Source of the DNA: Candidatus Aalborgicola bjergmarkensis
GTDB lineage: Bacteria; Pseudomonadota; Gammaproteobacteria; Burkholderiales; Burkholderiaceae_C
Reading direction: 5' to 3'
Assembly (NCBI GenBank): GCA_016708725.1
Contig: JADJFE010000003.1
Location: 372,001-436,000, forward strand
DNA: 64,000 bases
Part shown: positions 46,690 to 54,607 of the stretch, piece after piece
Position numbering within the stretch: the first letter of the stretch is position 1
Layout of the letters: each line of letters starts with the position of its first letter
The notes under the pieces: generated by a model
Database searches by the model: none
What the model was told of the DNA's origin: nothing
Seen by the model: the letters and a program-made list of their open reading frames with translations, nothing else
Translations under genes and position numbers: made by a program

Positions 46690-48516
46690 TGATTCGTCCA
46701 AACTTACCCTAAGTTTTTCCCCAACTTTTGGCCCCCTGTAACCACCCGCCGCCGAGGGGAAGTGCGTCAAATAATTTCTTCAACGACGAAAAACAAAATG
46801 TACCGAAATCGCTTAACGGTGCATTGGGAAACTTTGCGCTGATGGCAGGCAAATCGCTTACAGATATAGATTGGGCGGGAGGTTCTGACCAAGATTCAGT
46901 ATCCGGGATGAGGACAAGGTGGCGTCGTCCAGGATTGTTCGCCAAGGTTTCCAAACTCCCTGGATTTGGCAATACATCTCGACGTTGTTTGCTCAACGAA
47001 TCTACACATCCGATCACCTCTTTATGTTTCGCAACCGTGATATCAACAACATCTTGCGCATCCTGTTTCGTCAATGTTCCGCACAGTGCTGGTAGGTGAA
47101 AAGCGATTCGATCAGCATCCTTCACTTGCCCCATTCCCAGTCGCTTGCCTACACCAAACAGTGATTCAAGGACATCGGTGCTGATGGGCAAACCCGTTTG
47201 ATTCAACCCCAGCCTATTGGCAATTTCCAACTGTGACTTTGCCCAATCAGTAAAACCGATTCGTATCGAAGAGGATGCGGGCATGACCTCAATCAACTTC
47301 TGACATTGCGCGTAGGTTGCAAGGTTCAACCCCTCTTGTTTGAGGATTTTTGACATGCCAGCATCGACTTTGCATCGCGAAGGAATCGTTTGATAAACGG
47401 CTCACACTCGGGCAATTGATCCAAGCTTGCTCTTAATTTCGCTAACATCGGTGCGTCTTCAGCCTGGTTTTGCGGCACATGTTTGAGCAGTTTGTCCGCC
47501 CATTCGACCAAACGGTGCAAGTTCATAAAGCGGGCTTTGGTCGAGACCTTCGGAGGTGCAAGGCATGCCAAGATCGTCTGTTTGAGTTTCTTGGACACTT
47601 GGCCGCAGGCTGTGATGAAGGTGTTAAACAACGGATCCTCTGCATATTCGTGCTTGAAAAGATTGGCAACCATATGGGAGAGATCGTCGATGCACTCAAG
47701 GGATGTCCCTTGTTCATTCAACAAGCGGATGGCCTTTTCAAGATCGGTTCCGCCGTCTTTGAGGAAAGCAGCGGGAAAAATCCCACTTTGGCAAATACTT
47801 TGCGTAAAAATTCGGCAATCGTTTCGCCATTCCAGGATTCCTCAACAGCGGTGGCGACACACTGAACATCCGCCAATCCTGGCGCATACTCATTTTGTTC
47901 ATGGTGCCTGAGATTCAATGCCAGTACGCTGAGTATCTTCCCCGAGCCCAGTCCTATGCTGATATCAATAAGCCAAACCGTTTGCATTGCACCCCCAGCA
48001 GCGTTGCCAAGGGATTGGACGAACGTTTGCATTTTTGCGATGGATAGACGGGATACATAGTTGCTGACCGTTTGTGGACAAGGTGTCTTCAGCAGACCAA
48101 GGTAGGGGGCAAGCACGGCCAACACTCTTGCAATTGCACGGAATCCGATTCGTGCTGAGAGGAACAAGCACAAAACAAGGAAAACAACATCCACTTTGTT
48201 TTGGATGCACGCTACTGCTTGCTTGCCTTGTTTCGCCAATTCAGCTTTGGCTGCCTTGGCCTCCCTTTAAATTTATCTCGTTCTTTTTTAGTCGCCGGAT
48301 TTCTTTACGAATCGCACGCACTTTGGTGGCACGATCAATCGCTTTTTTTTTCCAAACCTCTCGACTCTTGTGCAGCTTTGACTTTTCACTCATGATGATG
48401 TTCCAGTAACAATGCGAGAAATCATAAAACGAAGAACGACGTTTTCTTGTTCGGGCAAGTAGGGCCATTTCTTGGGGGAAAGAAATTGGTTATTTTGAAG
48501 CATTTTTGGACAGCCT
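46690..48516 (-). mobile_element. DDE insertion sequence nested in iscB
   Basis: A 1,827-bp element flanked by a perfect 10-bp direct repeat, ACATCTTTGT, at 46680-46689 and 48517-48526. Its ends are imperfect inverted repeats: tgattcgtccaaacttaccc on the left and, read inward on the other strand, aggctgtccaaaaatgcttc. The interior codes for one transposase on the minus strand. Removing one repeat copy plus the element restores iscB. I cannot name the IS family. Confidence 0.88.
46709..48393 (-). pseudogene. DDE transposase with several frameshifts
   Basis: The protein begins MSEKSKLHKSREVWKKKAID with a basic coiled N-terminus. It continues in a second frame (VVFLVLCLFLSARIGFRAIA, PCPQTVSNYVSRLSIAK, QTVWLIDISIGLGSGK), a third (KDGGTDLEKAIRLLNEQG, SLECIDDLSHMVANLFKHEY) and a fourth (ILKQEGLNLATYAQCQKL, RLGLNQTGLPISTDVLESLF). 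The shifts occur in or next to short homopolymer runs (near 48270, 47770 and 47350). The Asp and later conserved regions fit a DDE enzyme of about 560 residues. Either decay or homopolymer sequencing errors could explain the breaks; programmed frameshifting three times is unlikely. Confidence 0.7.
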
Positions 48517-48759
48517 ACATCTTTGTCCTCTGTCTCACGCACCAACGCTATGCCGGTGGTTTTGCTGCCGGGGTCGAGTTTGACCCGCAACATCTGAAAT
48601 TCGCTATCTTCGGCCTTGCGGTCAATAATGCGAATGGTGAACGGCATCACCTTATGTACACGCGCCCGACCACGCTCCAGTAACAATCTGGCGCGTTTCT
48701 CGCTGCATGGCATCAGTGGTCTGCCGCTCCTGTCTAAAACAAATACTGCCATTTCAAAT

Positions 48760-49037
48760 CCTTCTGCCCTTACGGGCCTAGTTACGCTGGTCTTGCGACC
48801 AATCTCCCCTCGGGAATGTCAGCAACCGGCTCCTACTCTTGCGAGTAGCGACAAAGACCTTCGACCCTTTACCTTTGGTCTGCATGATTCTCAAGCCTTG
48901 CAGAGCAGCAGACTGAGGAAGCATCTGCTGGTGCGTCTTGACGACCTGTTACTAACGTAGCGGGTTGAGTACCGCTTTCCCTGTTTCAGCCTAGCTATCA
49001 GCTTTTGGCTTCAAGCTCCGCCCTTTAGGGCGGGGTG
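48760..49037 (-). ncRNA. IscB omega RNA (HEARO-type)
   Basis: The ~280 nt directly upstream of iscB, non-coding and rich in short stems. From the 5' end: CACCCCGCCCTAAAGGGCGG stem, GAAGCCAAAAGC, AGCGGTACTCAACCCGCT, AGCAGATGCTTCCTCAGTCTG, CTTGAGAATCATGCAGACC, CTACTCGCAAGAGTAGG, TTGGTCGCAAGACCA, and a final GGCCCGTAAGGGC before the ATG. Position and stem pattern are those of HEARO/omega RNAs. The guide should be the ~16-20 nt just 5' of the scaffold, that is, flanking DNA at the 3' end of the parD gene (about 49038-49058). Confidence 0.85.
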
Positions 49038-49042
49038 ATTGA

Positions 49043-49303
49043 CTATTGCGGTACGGGCAATGGATTACCAGTTGACAGGCTCGCCGCCCATGCCTCGACA
49101 TCAGCTTGGTCAACAACTCGACCCGCGGTGACATCGGCCAGACCCTCCAGGGTTAAGCGGTGACGTTCTTCTTCCTCACTAACCCAGGCGACTAAGGCCT
49201 GTTTGACAATCCAAGCTCGCGGACGATCCAGTTGTGCGGCCAAGTCATCAATCTTCCTGGCCAGTGGTAGCGGCACGTGGGCAGTCAGCACTTTCGTATC
49301 CAT
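49043..49303 (-). CDS. ParD/RHH-type antitoxin, separated from its toxin
   Basis: 86 residues from ATG 49303 with GGAG 9 nt upstream. MDTKVLTAHVPLPLARKIDD and RPRAWIVKQALVAWV form the ribbon-helix-helix, followed by an acidic tail (EEERHRLTLEGLADV, QADVEAWAASL) for toxin binding. This family pairs with ParE/RelE toxins such as the one at 45249-45524. Its TAG at 49043-49045 lies a few bases before the left end of the IscB element. Confidence 0.88.
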   Translation of the reverse strand: MDTKVLTAHVPLPLARKIDDLAAQLDRPRAWIVKQALVAWVSEEEERHRLTLEGLADVTAGRVVDQADVEAWAASLSTGNPLPVPQ

Positions 49304-49319
49304 TGATAGTCTCCATTTC

Positions 49320-49352
49320 AATCAAATCCAATCTTAATGATTCAATTTGATT
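49320..49352. promoter_or_regulatory. Inverted repeat upstream of parD, putative operator
   Basis: AATCAAAT (49320-49327) and ATTTGATT (49345-49352) are exact inverted 8-bp arms with a 17-nt spacer, 16 nt before the parD ATG. RHH antitoxins autoregulate by binding such sites, so this is a plausible operator. Confidence 0.5.
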
Positions 49353-49420
49353 AATGCAAGAGGATGGCAAATTGAACAGGGCCAGCTGTGGGATGAATTG
49401 CGTGTTGAGCACATGTGGAT

Positions 49421-49720
49421 TCACTTGGTTCCAGGTTGCGCCAGGGTCTTGGCAATCGCCAGTTGCATCACCAGAAGTTCCACGCCACGCGGCAGCCATA
49501 GGCCAATGATCTGCCCTGGCCGCACCCCCGCCTCCATCAGTCGCGCAGCCGCACGGTCAGCCAGCGCATCGAGTTCGCCATACGACAGGAGGCGCTCGCC
49601 ATGGATCAGCGCGATCTGCTGCGGGGCGCGACGGGCCGTGGCTTCGAAGAGATCGGCCAGAATCTCGTTTCGGATCAATTCCGGGCGGCTAGGGCCGTGG
49701 AGAATATCGGCGTGGGGCAT
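49421..49720 (-). pseudogene. Amino-acid adenylation domain, N-terminal fragment
   Basis: From ATG 49720: MPHADILHGPSRPELIRNEI, ARRAPQQIALIHGERLLSYG, and GVRPGQIIGLWLPRGVELLV. This is the start of an NRPS-like AMP-forming adenylation domain. After LAIAK it diverges (TLAQPGTK) and stops at about 100 residues where a full domain needs ~500. The core motifs A3-A10 are absent. It overlaps the hslR end region, so it is a truncated remnant. Confidence 0.7.
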
Positions 49721-49769
49721 GGACAAAAACCTCAATGTGGATAGGGTATTCAGGATTGCACCAACCTGC

Positions 49770-50147
49770 CTACTCACCAGCCATCCCTCGAATAAGCCTG
49801 CCCTCGCGTTTGGTCGGTCGTCCTTTGAGATTTGACCCAGGCACCGGTGCCAGCCTGCGTAGTTCCTGGTCAGCTACGCGGCGCGTGATACTGTCCTCGG
49901 TCTCCGCGTAAAGCATCCGCGCCTCTGGAGCCGCTCGGCGCTGTTCTGACAGCCCTTTGACGATGACGATACATCGCGTGTCACCGATCACGATGTCAAG
50001 TTCGTCACCCGGTTTCAGATCGCGTGCCGGTTTGACCTGCTCACCATTGACCTTGACCTTGTGGTTGCCAACCGCTGCGGCAGACAGGCTGCGGGTCTTG
50101 AAGAACCTGGCTGCCCACAGCCATTTGTCGATACGGACTCCATCCAC
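49770..50147 (-). CDS. hslR: S4-domain heat-shock ribosome-associated protein Hsp15
   Basis: 125 residues. The S4 domain (about 1-60) has VRIDKWLWAARFFKTRSLSA and VNGEQVKPARDLKPGDELDI. A basic tail (LKGRPTKREGRLIRG) follows. This matches HslR/Hsp15, which binds free 50S subunits with stalled nascent chains. Length and motifs are normal; it appears intact. Confidence 0.92.
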   Translation of the reverse strand: MDGVRIDKWLWAARFFKTRSLSAAAVGNHKVKVNGEQVKPARDLKPGDELDIVIGDTRCIVIVKGLSEQRRAAPEARMLYAETEDSITRRVADQELRRLAPVPGSNLKGRPTKREGRLIRGMAGE

Positions 50148-50360
50148 TTGCGAAACCTCTTTTCAATACGCGGATTGCATAAGGGGATTGTGCCCGTCTT
50201 TCCATCCTTTTGAGCGGTAAAGCCTTAAAGCCACAACCCAGCCGCCAGTCTGTGGCCGGTTCAGCCGGAAATCTTCAACAGCGACCAGGGGTCACAATTC
50301 ACCAGTGAGCATATGACAACATCTTTGGTTTGCCAGCCAACTGGCAAACTTGCTGAATTG

Positions 50361-50556
50361 CTCCTGATTCAATAGTTGCCCCCGCTTATCCCATAAGGCT
50401 TACAGCCCGATTCGCCATACAAAAACACCCGAAAACGGCTCGTTTTGATGCCTCATGGCGGCATCAGCATCGCGCTGACCCGTTTTAAAGGGCAAAATTC
50501 AAGGAAAATCTGGCTGTACGCCTTATGGGATATGCGGGAGTAGCTATGTTTTTTAT
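50361..50556. repeat. ~180-bp inverted-repeat element, copy D
   Basis: Same arms as the other copies (cccgcttatcccataaggct and its partner ccttatgggatatgcgggag), ending tatgttttttatagat and then acagcgccgcagacg, which joins the hsdM remnant. 50148-50360 holds no gene. Confidence 0.8.
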
Positions 50557-50587
50557 AGATACAGCGCCGCAGACGAATGCGCTCATT

Positions 50588-51089
50588 CACAGGAATCACA
50601 TCCAGCCTGCACGAAAATGACAATGCCTTGCTGGAAGAAGAACACAGCGGCGAAGAAGCCGTGTTTGGCGGCTTTGACAAAATCAACAAAGCCAGCATTG
50701 CCGAGCGGCTGAAAGAGATCAAGGGCGACAAAGACACCAAAGACGAGATGGCGGTACTCAACACCTGGCTCAAACTCTCCGCCACCGAAGCCGACCTCAA
50801 AAAGCGTCTGAAAGAGTCAGAGGCCGCTTTGGACGCCGCCGCCTACGCCCACTATCCCAAACTCACCAAGCCCGAGGTGCAAACGCTGGTGGTGGACGAC
50901 AAATGGCTGGCCACCTTGAGCGCCGCCATCCACGGCGAAATGGACCGCATCAGCCAGGGACTGACCCAGCGGGTGAAAGAGTTGGCCGAAAGATATGAGA
51001 CGCCTGTGGCGCAGATGGTGAACCGCGTGAGCGAGATGGAAGCCAAGGTCAACCAGCATCTGGGCAAGATGGGGTTTGCATGGAACTGA
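50588..51089 (+). pseudogene. hsdM: Type I restriction methylase HsdM, C-terminal fragment
   Basis: About 165 codons: a FDKINKASIAERLKEI segment, EAALDAAAYAHYPKL, TLVVDDKWLATLSAAI, GEMDRISQGLTQRVKELAER and NQHLGKMGFAWN. This is the C-terminal helical region of HsdM. The SAM-binding and NPPY motifs are missing because the gene is cut at the edge of repeat copy D. It stands upstream of an intact-looking hsdS, so this was a type I restriction-modification operon. No hsdR remains in the window. Confidence 0.85.
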
Positions 51090-51097
51090 GCCGGGGT

Positions 51098-51176
51098 GAT
51101 GCTGAAATTGCTATGACTTTAGTATCTGCTTGCGCACGTTCTATGGGGGATGTAGGCCGATTTGGCATAAATTTTG
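51098..51176. repeat. Short intergenic repeat, copy 6
   Basis: tgatgctgaaattgctatga, tctgcttgcgcacgttctat and gccgatttggcataaatttt. The last part recurs at 52682. This is the best-preserved form of the family in the window and separates the hsdM remnant from the antitoxin gene. Confidence 0.65.
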
Positions 51177-51252
51177 GATCAACCAGCAGATCGTAACTCG
51201 ACTACAAGCTATTAATGATTAACATCTATTAATTACATTCTTGGAGAGAGCC

Positions 51253-51531
51253 ATGCCAACCAGTGTCGCGTTAAGTGAGCATTTTGAGAATTTTGTGAAA
51301 CAACAGGTCAGCGTTGGTCGATTCAACAACGTCAGCGAGGTGGTTCGTGCAGGTCTGCGCTTGCTCGAAGACCAAGAGCAGCTTCAGGCACTGAAGCTGC
51401 AAGAGCTGCGCACAGCCATCCATGCGGGTGCGGCCAGCGGTGCGAGTGTCGATTCTGAGCAAGTCTTTGATCGCCTGGAGCGCAAATACCAAGATGCGCA
51501 AGACACAGCCCCCACTGTGGGCACCCTCTGA
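51253..51531 (+). CDS. ParD-like antitoxin without an adjacent toxin
   Basis: 92 residues from ATG 51253, with GGAGAGAG just upstream. TSVALSEHFENFVKQQVSVG and FNNVSEVVRAGLRLLEDQEQ are the type II ParD ribbon-helix-helix signature, followed by an acidic tail. No ParE gene follows; the next 90 nt are a short repeat and then the YhcG-type nuclease. The toxin has been lost or replaced. Confidence 0.85.
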   Translation: MPTSVALSEHFENFVKQQVSVGRFNNVSEVVRAGLRLLEDQEQLQALKLQELRTAIHAGAASGASVDSEQVFDRLERKYQDAQDTAPTVGTL

Positions 51532-51556
51532 TGCAGGTTTAATCAATTGGAGGCTT

Positions 51557-51620
51557 GGGTGATGCTGAAACTGCTATTACTTCAGTAGCTGCTTGCACAC
51601 TTTCTACGGGGGATAGAGGC
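51557..51620. repeat. Short intergenic repeat, copy 7
   Basis: tgatgctgaaactgctatta, agtagctgcttgcacacttt and gggggatagaggccgat, aligned throughout with copy 6. Copies 6 and 7 flank the lone ParD gene, so the gene may have moved as a repeat-bounded cassette. Confidence 0.65.
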
Positions 51621-51624
51621 CGAT

Positions 51625-52683
51625 ATGACCAATAAAATCAATCCATCAGCTTTTGCACCAGGCACCGATGCAGGCTACCTGGAACTGCTCCAAAACATAT
51701 CCGACACCTACACCCAGGGTCGCATTCGGGCGGTGCAGGCCGTCAACAGCCACATCACGCAAACCTACTGGCAAGTGGGTCGGCAGATTGTGGAGTTTGA
51801 GCAAGACGGCAAAGCCCGGGCCGAGTACGGCAAAGCGCTTATCCGCAAGCTGGCCAGTGACCTCAGCCTGCGCCACGGCAAGGGGTTCAGCCGCACCAAT
51901 TTGATCTCCATGCGGCTGCTGTACCTGCGCTACCCAATAAGTCAGACGCTGTCTGACTTATTGGGCTGGTCGCACTGGGTTGAGCTGCTGAAAATTGACG
52001 ACCCGCTGGAGCGCAGCTTCTACGAGCAGCAAACCCTGCGCGAGCGCTGGTCCGTGCGCGAGCTGATCCGGCAAAAGGACAGCGCCCTATTTCTGCGCCT
52101 GGCCGCCAGCAAAGACAAAGCCGGTATCCTGCAGCTTGCCGCCCAGGGCCAGCTCATTGAGCAGCCCGCCGACCTGCTGCGCGAGCCCTATGTGTTCGAG
52201 TTTCTGAAAATCCCCGAACCCTACCTGGTGTCGGAGACGCAACTGGAAACCCTGCTGTGCGACCACCTGCAGCCATTTCTGCTGGAGCTGGGCAAGGGCT
52301 TTACCTTTGTTGGGCGGCAATACCGCGTCACATTGAACAACACCCACTACAAGGTGGACCTGGTTTTTTACCACCGCATCCTGCGCTGCTTTGTGCTGAT
52401 CGACCTCAAGATCACCGACATGCAGCACCACAACATCGGCCAGATGAACATGTACCTGGGCTACTTTGCCGCCGAAGAAAACACCGAAGGCGACAACCCG
52501 CCGATTGGCATCATCCTGAGCCGCAACAAGGACGAGCTGCTGGTCGAATACGCCACCTACCAAATGAGCAGCCAGCTATTTGTGCAGAAATACCAGCTTT
52601 ACCTGCCCGAACGCGAAGAACTGCGGCGGGAACTGGAGCTGACCTTGCGCGAAGCGGGTGCCCGTGACGAGGATTTGCTATGA
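51625..52683 (+). CDS. PD-(D/E)XK nuclease family protein (YhcG/DUF1016)
   Basis: 352 residues. The N-terminal DUF1016 region has YWQVGRQIVEFEQDGKARAE, YGKALIRKLASDLSLRHGKG and LLGWSHWVELLKI. The C-terminal nuclease has YKVDLVFYHRILRCFVLIDLK (D...DxK core) and QMNMYLGYFAAEEN. Members (YhcG, also called PDDEXK_7-like) often lie in or beside restriction and other defence loci. It has full length and sits between the hsdM and hsdS remnants, a frequent neighbour of type I systems. Confidence 0.9.
   Translation: MTNKINPSAFAPGTDAGYLELLQNISDTYTQGRIRAVQAVNSHITQTYWQVGRQIVEFEQDGKARAEYGKALIRKLASDLSLRHGKGFSRTNLISMRLLYLRYPISQTLSDLLGWSHWVELLKIDDPLERSFYEQQTLRERWSVRELIRQKDSALFLRLAASKDKAGILQLAAQGQLIEQPADLLREPYVFEFLKIPEPYLVSETQLETLLCDHLQPFLLELGKGFTFVGRQYRVTLNNTHYKVDLVFYHRILRCFVLIDLKITDMQHHNIGQMNMYLGYFAAEENTEGDNPPIGIILSRNKDELLVEYATYQMSSQLFVQKYQLYLPEREELRRELELTLREAGARDEDLL
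51934..51964. repeat. Perfect 14-bp-arm palindrome inside the YhcG gene
   Basis: Arms CCAATAAGTCAGAC (51934-51947) and GTCTGACTTATTGG (51951-51964) with a 3-nt loop GCT. It is fully inside the coding sequence and encodes the ISQTLSDLLG segment. Confidence 0.85.
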
Positions 52684-52742
52684 GTTTAATATCTTTCCCC
52701 GCACGTTCTACGCGGGCTAGAGGCAGATTTGGCATAAATTTC
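52682..52742. repeat. Short intergenic repeat, copy 8
   Basis: tttaatatctttccccgcac, gttctacgcgggctagaggc and agatttggcataaattt, the same family as copy 6. It begins directly at the stop codon of the nuclease gene. Confidence 0.65.
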
Positions 52743-52798
52743 TGCTGGCAAAGGCCGTTTGACCGGACTTTGGCGGGTGTGTTGCGGGCGGGTGCGGT

Positions 52799-53773
52799 AT
52801 GAGCGCGGGATTGCGGGCCGGGTACAAGCAGACGGATGTGGGGGTGATTCCGGAGGATTGGGAAGTCAAGCAGATGGGGCTGATCGGCACACTGACAATG
52901 GGGAAGGGTCTACTCAAGGAAGACATACAGCTTAGCGGGCGCGTTCCTGCAATTCCGTATACCGCGCTTTATACGGACTTCGATGAAGTGATCGATTACG
53001 CGGAAATAAAGTGGTTCGTTGAAGAGACAAGTGCTCCATATGTTGTCAACGAGCCTTGCGTGCTAATTGCAAGCTCCTCAAACATGGAGGCCAATACAGG
53101 CAAGGCAGCCGCTCTACCGGGTTCAAAACGTGTGGCAGTTGGACGAGAGGTGATTACGTTTAAATCATCAAGTGACAAACGCGACCTCAAACAGGCCGCC
53201 ATGCAGCAACTCCTCACCGGCCAGACCCGGCTGCCGGGGTTTAGTGGGGAGTGGGAGGTAGCGCAACTAACGTCGCTTTGTGGAATGAAGAGTGGCATGG
53301 GAATAACCAGCGCTGACATCGACGATTTTTCACCATATCCTTGTTACGGCGGAAATGGGCTTCGAGGATATTCGTCACGATTCACACACGATGGTGGATT
53401 TGCACTGATCGGACGACAAGGGGCACTCTGCGGCAATGTCGTTGGCGTCGAGGGGAAGTTCTTTGCGTCGGAACACGCTGTTGTTGTGACTCCGAAATCG
53501 CAAATTGATGTTCGGTGGCTCACTTACGTCTTGGCGACGATGCACCTCAATCAATACTCTGAGTCGTCCGCTCAGCCAGGCTTGTCCGTCTCAAAAATCC
53601 TGATGCTCGACCTAGATGTACCCCCTAGCAAATCGGAACAAACCGCCATCGCCACCATCCTCAGCGACATGGACACCGAGCTGGCCGAGCTGGAGTCCCG
53701 GCTCGCCAAAGCCCGCCATATCAAGCAAGGCATGATGCAGGAGCTGCTGACCGGGCGCATTCGATTGGTATGA
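52799..53773 (+). CDS. hsdS: Type I restriction specificity subunit HsdS, shortened
   Basis: 324 residues where a two-domain HsdS usually has 390-450. The N-terminal half-repeat is GYKQTDVGVIPEDWEVKQMG, and the repeat conserved at the end of each target domain occurs twice (QAAMQQLLTGQTRLPG and QGMMQELLTGRIRL). The first target-recognition domain jumps from VITFKSSSDK directly to RDLKQAAMQ, so its final part and most of the central coiled coil are deleted. The second domain looks complete, with SEQTAIATILSDMDTELAELE. Without hsdM and hsdR it cannot support restriction here. Confidence 0.85.
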   Translation: MSAGLRAGYKQTDVGVIPEDWEVKQMGLIGTLTMGKGLLKEDIQLSGRVPAIPYTALYTDFDEVIDYAEIKWFVEETSAPYVVNEPCVLIASSSNMEANTGKAAALPGSKRVAVGREVITFKSSSDKRDLKQAAMQQLLTGQTRLPGFSGEWEVAQLTSLCGMKSGMGITSADIDDFSPYPCYGGNGLRGYSSRFTHDGGFALIGRQGALCGNVVGVEGKFFASEHAVVVTPKSQIDVRWLTYVLATMHLNQYSESSAQPGLSVSKILMLDLDVPPSKSEQTAIATILSDMDTELAELESRLAKARHIKQGMMQELLTGRIRLV

Positions 53774-53795
53774 ACAGCTACCTCACCCGCTACCC

Positions 53796-54440
53796 ATGAC
53801 AAACCGATACGAAGTTTCTGGCACGCAAGGTGAGTTTCAGAATGGGTCTGATCATCTTGTACTTGCCAACAAACTTGGCATTACCTCGCCAGATGACATG
53901 AATGAGTTGGAACTTGGTCTTCTCACCCAGCTGTATGAGGACGTGCTTGTCAACGCACTACCAGAGCGTCAACTGACCGTAGCCGACCTCAAAATCTGGC
54001 ATCACCGCTGGCTGGGAAATGTGTATGCATGGGCCGGGCAGGAGCGCACAGTGAACATGAGCAAAGGGGACTTCATGTTTGCAGCAGCGCCACAAATTGC
54101 ACGGCTATTGGCCGAGTTCGAGCGCACCTGCCTAGTGAAGTGGACTCCGTGCCACAACATGACCACCGACACCTTGGCACAGGCCATGGCCGTGACACAC
54201 GTCGAGTTGATTTTGATCCACCCTTTTCGCGAGGGCAACGGCCGTCTGGCCCGCTTGCTGATCGATGTAATGGCCGTGCAGTCAGGTCGGGAACCCCTGG
54301 ATTACAGCGAATGGGAAGCGCATAAAACCGAGTATTTTGCTGCGATCCACCAAGGGCTGGCAGGCAACTACGCGCCTATGAAGTATTGGGTGACCCAAGC
54401 CATAGGTACCGACGGGCAAGACCTCAAGCGGCCAGTTTGA
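53796..54440 (+). CDS. Fic-domain AMPylase-like protein (mobile mystery protein B type)
   Basis: 214 residues. The Fic core HPFREGNGRLARLLIDVMAV carries the catalytic His and phosphate-binding loop. The N-terminal LPERQLTVADLKIWHHRWLG and YAWAGQERTVNMSKGDFMFA match the mobile mystery protein B subfamily. Proteins of this type transfer AMP to hydroxyl groups of target proteins. The usual partner, a mystery protein A regulator, is absent. The 3' end contains a 22-bp sequence repeated at 55255. Confidence 0.88.
   Translation: MTNRYEVSGTQGEFQNGSDHLVLANKLGITSPDDMNELELGLLTQLYEDVLVNALPERQLTVADLKIWHHRWLGNVYAWAGQERTVNMSKGDFMFAAAPQIARLLAEFERTCLVKWTPCHNMTTDTLAQAMAVTHVELILIHPFREGNGRLARLLIDVMAVQSGREPLDYSEWEAHKTEYFAAIHQGLAGNYAPMKYWVTQAIGTDGQDLKRPV
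54417..54438. repeat. 22-bp direct repeat, first copy (fic 3' end)
   Basis: CAAGACCTCAAGCGGCCAGT plus TT, coding the QDLKRPV tail of Fic. The same 22 bp occur at 55255-55276 in the same frame context (QDLKRPVW) at the end of the ATPase fragment region. The copies bracket 55 aa of antisense ORF and the ATP-binding fragment. Confidence 0.8.
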
Positions 54441-54591
54441 TATGCTGAAAACGCAGCTTGCTTTGGTTTTGCAGCTTTTGCTCCAGTTGCTGGACGCTTT
54501 GTCCCGTTTCCACAGCGGTCGAGCTGGCCACAGCGCGCCGCACAGCCTGCAAGCTAGGTTTTTTACGGGTGTTTTGCGTGGTTTTTGGCAT
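54424..54591 (-). CDS. Small basic protein ORF, 55 aa
   Basis: ATG at 54591, stop at 54424-54426. MPKTTQNTRKKPSLQAVRRA, then a helical TGQSVQQLEQKLQNQSKL and a short tail. It is basic, with a possible short coiled coil. No strong ribosome site is visible and no family is recognised. It lies convergent to fic, and its stop is within the 22-bp repeat. It could be a small toxin-antitoxin or phage-type gene, or chance. Confidence 0.35.
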   Translation of the reverse strand: MPKTTQNTRKKPSLQAVRRAVASSTAVETGQSVQQLEQKLQNQSKLRFQHIKLAA

Positions 54592-54607
54592 GGTTGTTCA
54601 GTAAAAG

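Larger units (their letters stand above)
45524..48752 (-). pseudogene. iscB: IscB RNA-guided nuclease gene, interrupted by an IS
   Basis: The 5' part (48752-48517) has the PLMP domain (RSGRPLMPCSEKRARLLLER) and RuvC-I KLDPGSKTTGIALV. The 3' part (46679-45524) resumes with the arginine-rich bridge helix (SRRAHRRLRRSKLRYRAPRF), RuvC-II ISTELVRFD, the HNH domain (CAYCG, LQIEHIHPKSQGGSERISNL, CCNQKKG), RuvC-III THALDAACVGE, and the C-terminal P1-like region. Joined after removing the inserted element the gene would be about 463 codons, normal for IscB, with all catalytic motifs present. IscB is the ancestor-like relative of Cas9 and uses omega RNA to cut DNA. As it stands the gene is disrupted between RuvC-I and the bridge helix. 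Confidence 0.93.
45534..49037 (-). mobile_element. IscB (ISC/IS200-605-like) element, no tnpA
   Basis: The element is read on the minus strand: omega RNA (about 48760-49037), iscB, and a right-end hairpin with ccccgtcctttagggcgggg at about 45541-45560. The left end carries the same sequence type, cgccctttagggcggggtga, at about 49018-49038. Subterminal hairpins, no long inverted repeats and no target duplication fit single-strand IS200/605-type transposition. No Y1 transposase is present, so it would have depended on one in trans. The exact ends are uncertain within a few bases because CAATC is found at both flanks. A second element (46690-48516) is nested within it. Confidence 0.85.
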
